Below are positions 13,819-15,217 of a stretch of 15,217 nt of DNA, piece by piece (positions within the stretch are counted from its first letter, which is position 1; the number at the start of each line of letters is the position of its first letter). The notes beneath the pieces are model-generated. The model worked only from the letters and a program-made list of their open reading frames with translations, was not told where the DNA came from and did no database searches. The stretch is from the NCBI GenBank assembly GCA_042408195.1, contig JBHOQL010000046.1, positions 1 to 15,217 of the forward strand, written 5' to 3'. Made by a program: the position numbers and the translations under genes. The stretch comes from SpSt-600 sp042408195 (GTDB taxonomy: Bacteria > Chloroflexota > Anaerolineae > SpSt-600).

Positions 13819-14379
13819 ATGAGCCTGCTGTCTTACCTCGCCCCTGCCGCCAGCGAAAACACCTCTTCCACGGACTGTTAGCCATTTTCTCACGGGGAGC
13901 GGTCCCCTCGGGAAATTGGGCAGTGAGGGAAATTTCCGCCCTCTGGACCCTCGGCCAATGCCCGTTTCCCCCGCTTGAGCATTTTCTAATATCTGCTCAG
14001 CCGACTTCCGGTGGGAGAAATAGAACGAGCGTTGAAGGGGTGGGGAAGCGATGAGGAGACGTACGCCGTGGACGGCAAGACCTTGCAAGGAAGCGAACAA
14101 GCGGGGGAGGATGCGCTTCGGGTGGTGACGATGGTGGATCACCGCCTGCGCCAGGTAATTGCCCGACCGGAAACGAAGGCTGTGCTGGGCCTCTTGGAAG
14201 CAGAAAGTGCCGATGCCAGGCGCTTGAAAGCCCCCTTTGTCCAGAAATGGGTAGAGAAAAAGAAGAATCATCTGATATTGAAGCAGGCAATAAAGGAGTG
14301 GTTTCATAAATCGGTGCCTATGCGGCCAAGGATCCCACTTGTGGAGGAGGCAAGTGCCTTTCCCGGGGTGACACATTGA
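13819..14379 (+). pseudogene. Decayed ISAs1-family transposase
   Basis: The sequence keeps pieces of an ISAs1/H-repeat transposase in changing frames. An ATG at 13819 after AGGGAG gives MSLLSYLAP, like the family N-terminus, and soon hits a stop. A second frame (about 13860-13985) gives LLAIFSRG and then PPLEHFL. A third stretch, back in the first frame, gives LLSRLPVGEIERALKGWG, the AVDGKTLQGS motif with the first catalytic aspartate of the DDE triad, and then a shortened C-terminal part (KWVEKKKNHLILKQ) ending at 14379. Intact members are about 370 residues, so large parts are gone. It cannot encode an active enzyme. I could not identify terminal inverted repeats. Confidence 0.65.
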
Positions 14380-14601
14380 GCACCGACAAGGGATTCGTAT
14401 CCTGCGCTACATGTTTTGCCTAACGCTGGGGATTTAAGGGCGCTGTGGCTTATGACCCCACTCGGGGACAAGTTAGGAAATTGCAGTCCGCTTGCTCTGA
14501 TTTTCTCTGCGAGCACATCCCCAAGCCCCTTTCCACTTCCAATTTCGCTCCTCTCGCCGGTGGGTGACGGGCATGGCAGCGCGCTCTTTCTTGAGCGAAG
14601 T
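14380..14601. other. Intergenic stretch with no recognisable gene
   Basis: The stretch lies between the transposase remnant and the xpt promoter. It holds a loose inverted repeat (CCTAAC ... GTTAGG, with GGGG and CCCC inside, about 14420-14480) and a weak 5-bp hairpin (CGCTC, 6-nt loop, GAGCG, 14582-14597). Parts may derive from the old insertion sequence. I see no riboswitch core and no RNA gene. Confidence 0.4.
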
Positions 14602-14630
14602 TTGATTTTTGGGGCTTTGTTGAGTAAACT
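14602..14630 (+). promoter_or_regulatory. xpt: Candidate promoter of xpt
   Basis: TTGATT (14602-14607), 17-bp spacer, TAAACT (14625-14630), each 4 of 6 to consensus. The transcript would start near 14637, about 35 nt before the ATG at 14672. This leaves no room for a purine riboswitch. Confidence 0.45.
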
Positions 14631-14650
14631 TAAGGAAACTCTAAGGAAAC
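14631..14650 (+). repeat. Tandem 11-bp direct repeat at the xpt start site
   Basis: TAAGGAAAC occurs at 14631-14639 and again at 14642-14650, an 11-bp period close to one helical turn. It overlaps the predicted transcription start of xpt, where a repressor could act. There is no direct evidence for a binding protein. Confidence 0.45.
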
Positions 14651-14671
14651 CTTCTGGCCCGGAGGAGTACT

Positions 14672-15217
14672 ATGGAAATCCTTAAAGAGCGTATCCTTAG
14701 AGAAGGTAGGAACCTCGGCGGGGGCATTCTTAAGGTGGATAGCTTCATAAACCACCAAGTTGATCCCAAATTGATGCTAGAGGTGGGACAAGAATTGGCG
14801 AAACGCTTTGCCCACCTGGAAATCACTAAGGTGCTCACCGCCGAAATCTCTGGCATTGCTCCTGCCCTCACTACCGCACTGGCCCTTGGCGTCCCCCTAT
14901 TATACGCTCGCAAGACTCGACCTATAACCATGGTGGATGGAGCTTACCGTCAGTTCGCGCCTTCCCACACCAAAGGCAAGATGGTGGAACTTATGGTCTC
15001 TGTGGAGTTCCTTAAGCCCGATGATAAAGTTCTCATTGTAGATGATTTCCTAGCCACAGGTCAAACAATCGAAGCTCTTGTCCGCATCGTGGAAATGAGC
15101 GGAGCTACCCTCGTGGGCATTGGGGCAGTTATTGAGAAAGTCTTTGAAGGGGGAAGGGAACGCCTTAAGTACTTGAATGTTCCCATAGTTTCCCTCGTCA
15201 AAATAACCGACATGGCC
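14672..15217 (+). CDS. xpt: Xanthine phosphoribosyltransferase (partial)
   Basis: The first 182 codons of an Xpt-type enzyme are present and the window ends before the stop. Bacillus-type Xpt is about 194 residues, so only a short tail is missing. The enzyme joins xanthine to PRPP to give XMP in purine salvage in the cytoplasm. Evidence includes the N-terminus MEILKERIL, the TAEISGIAPA loop, the KTRPITMVDG segment, and the PRPP-binding motif VLIVDDFLATG with its two aspartates. Start ATG 14672 follows GGAGGAG at 4 nt. It is divergent from the hdr operon and separated from it by insertion sequence debris, so a functional link is unlikely. Confidence 0.93.
   Translation, partial: MEILKERILREGRNLGGGILKVDSFINHQVDPKLMLEVGQELAKRFAHLEITKVLTAEISGIAPALTTALALGVPLLYARKTRPITMVDGAYRQFAPSHTKGKMVELMVSVEFLKPDDKVLIVDDFLATGQTIEALVRIVEMSGATLVGIGAVIEKVFEGGRERLKYLNVPIVSLVKITDMA

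Noticed and set aside
13807..14376. Open frame of 189 codons on the minus strand
   Set aside because: It is antisense to the transposase remnant, rich in low-complexity residues and without family resemblance.
14582..14610. Rho-independent terminator (CGCTC hairpin followed by T-rich sequence)
   Set aside because: The stem has only 5 bp, the T-run is interrupted, and no intact gene ends upstream of it.
14380..14671. Purine riboswitch upstream of xpt
   Set aside because: No three-way junction core is visible and the leader from the predicted promoter is only about 35 nt.

Overview
The window carries two adjacent minus-strand operons built around heterodisulfide reductase (Hdr)-like electron-transfer proteins. 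On the plus strand at the right edge there is a purine-salvage gene. Strong Shine-Dalgarno sites, sigma-70-type promoters and an Xpt gene make the source a bacterium. An anaerobic Chloroflexota-type organism (Anaerolineae-like) is my best guess, because of the GT39/DUF2142-like membrane protein with twin beta-sandwich repeats, the HEPN remnant and the style of the Hdr genes. That assignment is inference, not proof.

Operon A (about 13740 down to 6061) starts at a good promoter (TTGACA, 17 bp, TAATAT). It encodes HdrC, HdrB, a cation diffusion facilitator, a HdrA form without N-terminal domain or C-terminal ferredoxin, a second HdrA form with the complementary domains, and a membrane glycosyltransferase-like protein. 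Operon B (about 6046 down past position 1) starts at TTGACG, 17 bp, TACAAT. It holds a frameshifted HEPN-domain gene, a 993-residue HdrA-HdrA fusion, two tandem CBS-ACT regulators, MvhD, and a FrhB/FdhB-like flavin/iron-sulfur protein cut by the window edge.

Together the two operons supply HdrA-type flavoproteins (expected to bifurcate or confurcate electrons), HdrB with two non-cubane cluster motifs, the HdrC relay, the MvhD [2Fe-2S] adaptor and a FrhB-like input or output subunit. No hydrogenase, FloxABCD or formate dehydrogenase catalytic subunit is present in the window. The main finding is that the two separate HdrA genes of operon A match, domain for domain and in the same order, the two halves of the fused HdrA of operon B. 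This points to an obligate HdrA heterodimer that exists in both split and fused versions. The second half of the fusion has lost two of the four N-domain cysteines.

Between operon A and the divergent xpt gene (from 14672) lies a decayed ISAs1-family transposase (about 13819-14379), a 41-bp dyad upstream of the hdr promoter, and about 290 bp with no recognisable gene just before xpt. I saw no tRNA, rRNA or CRISPR array.
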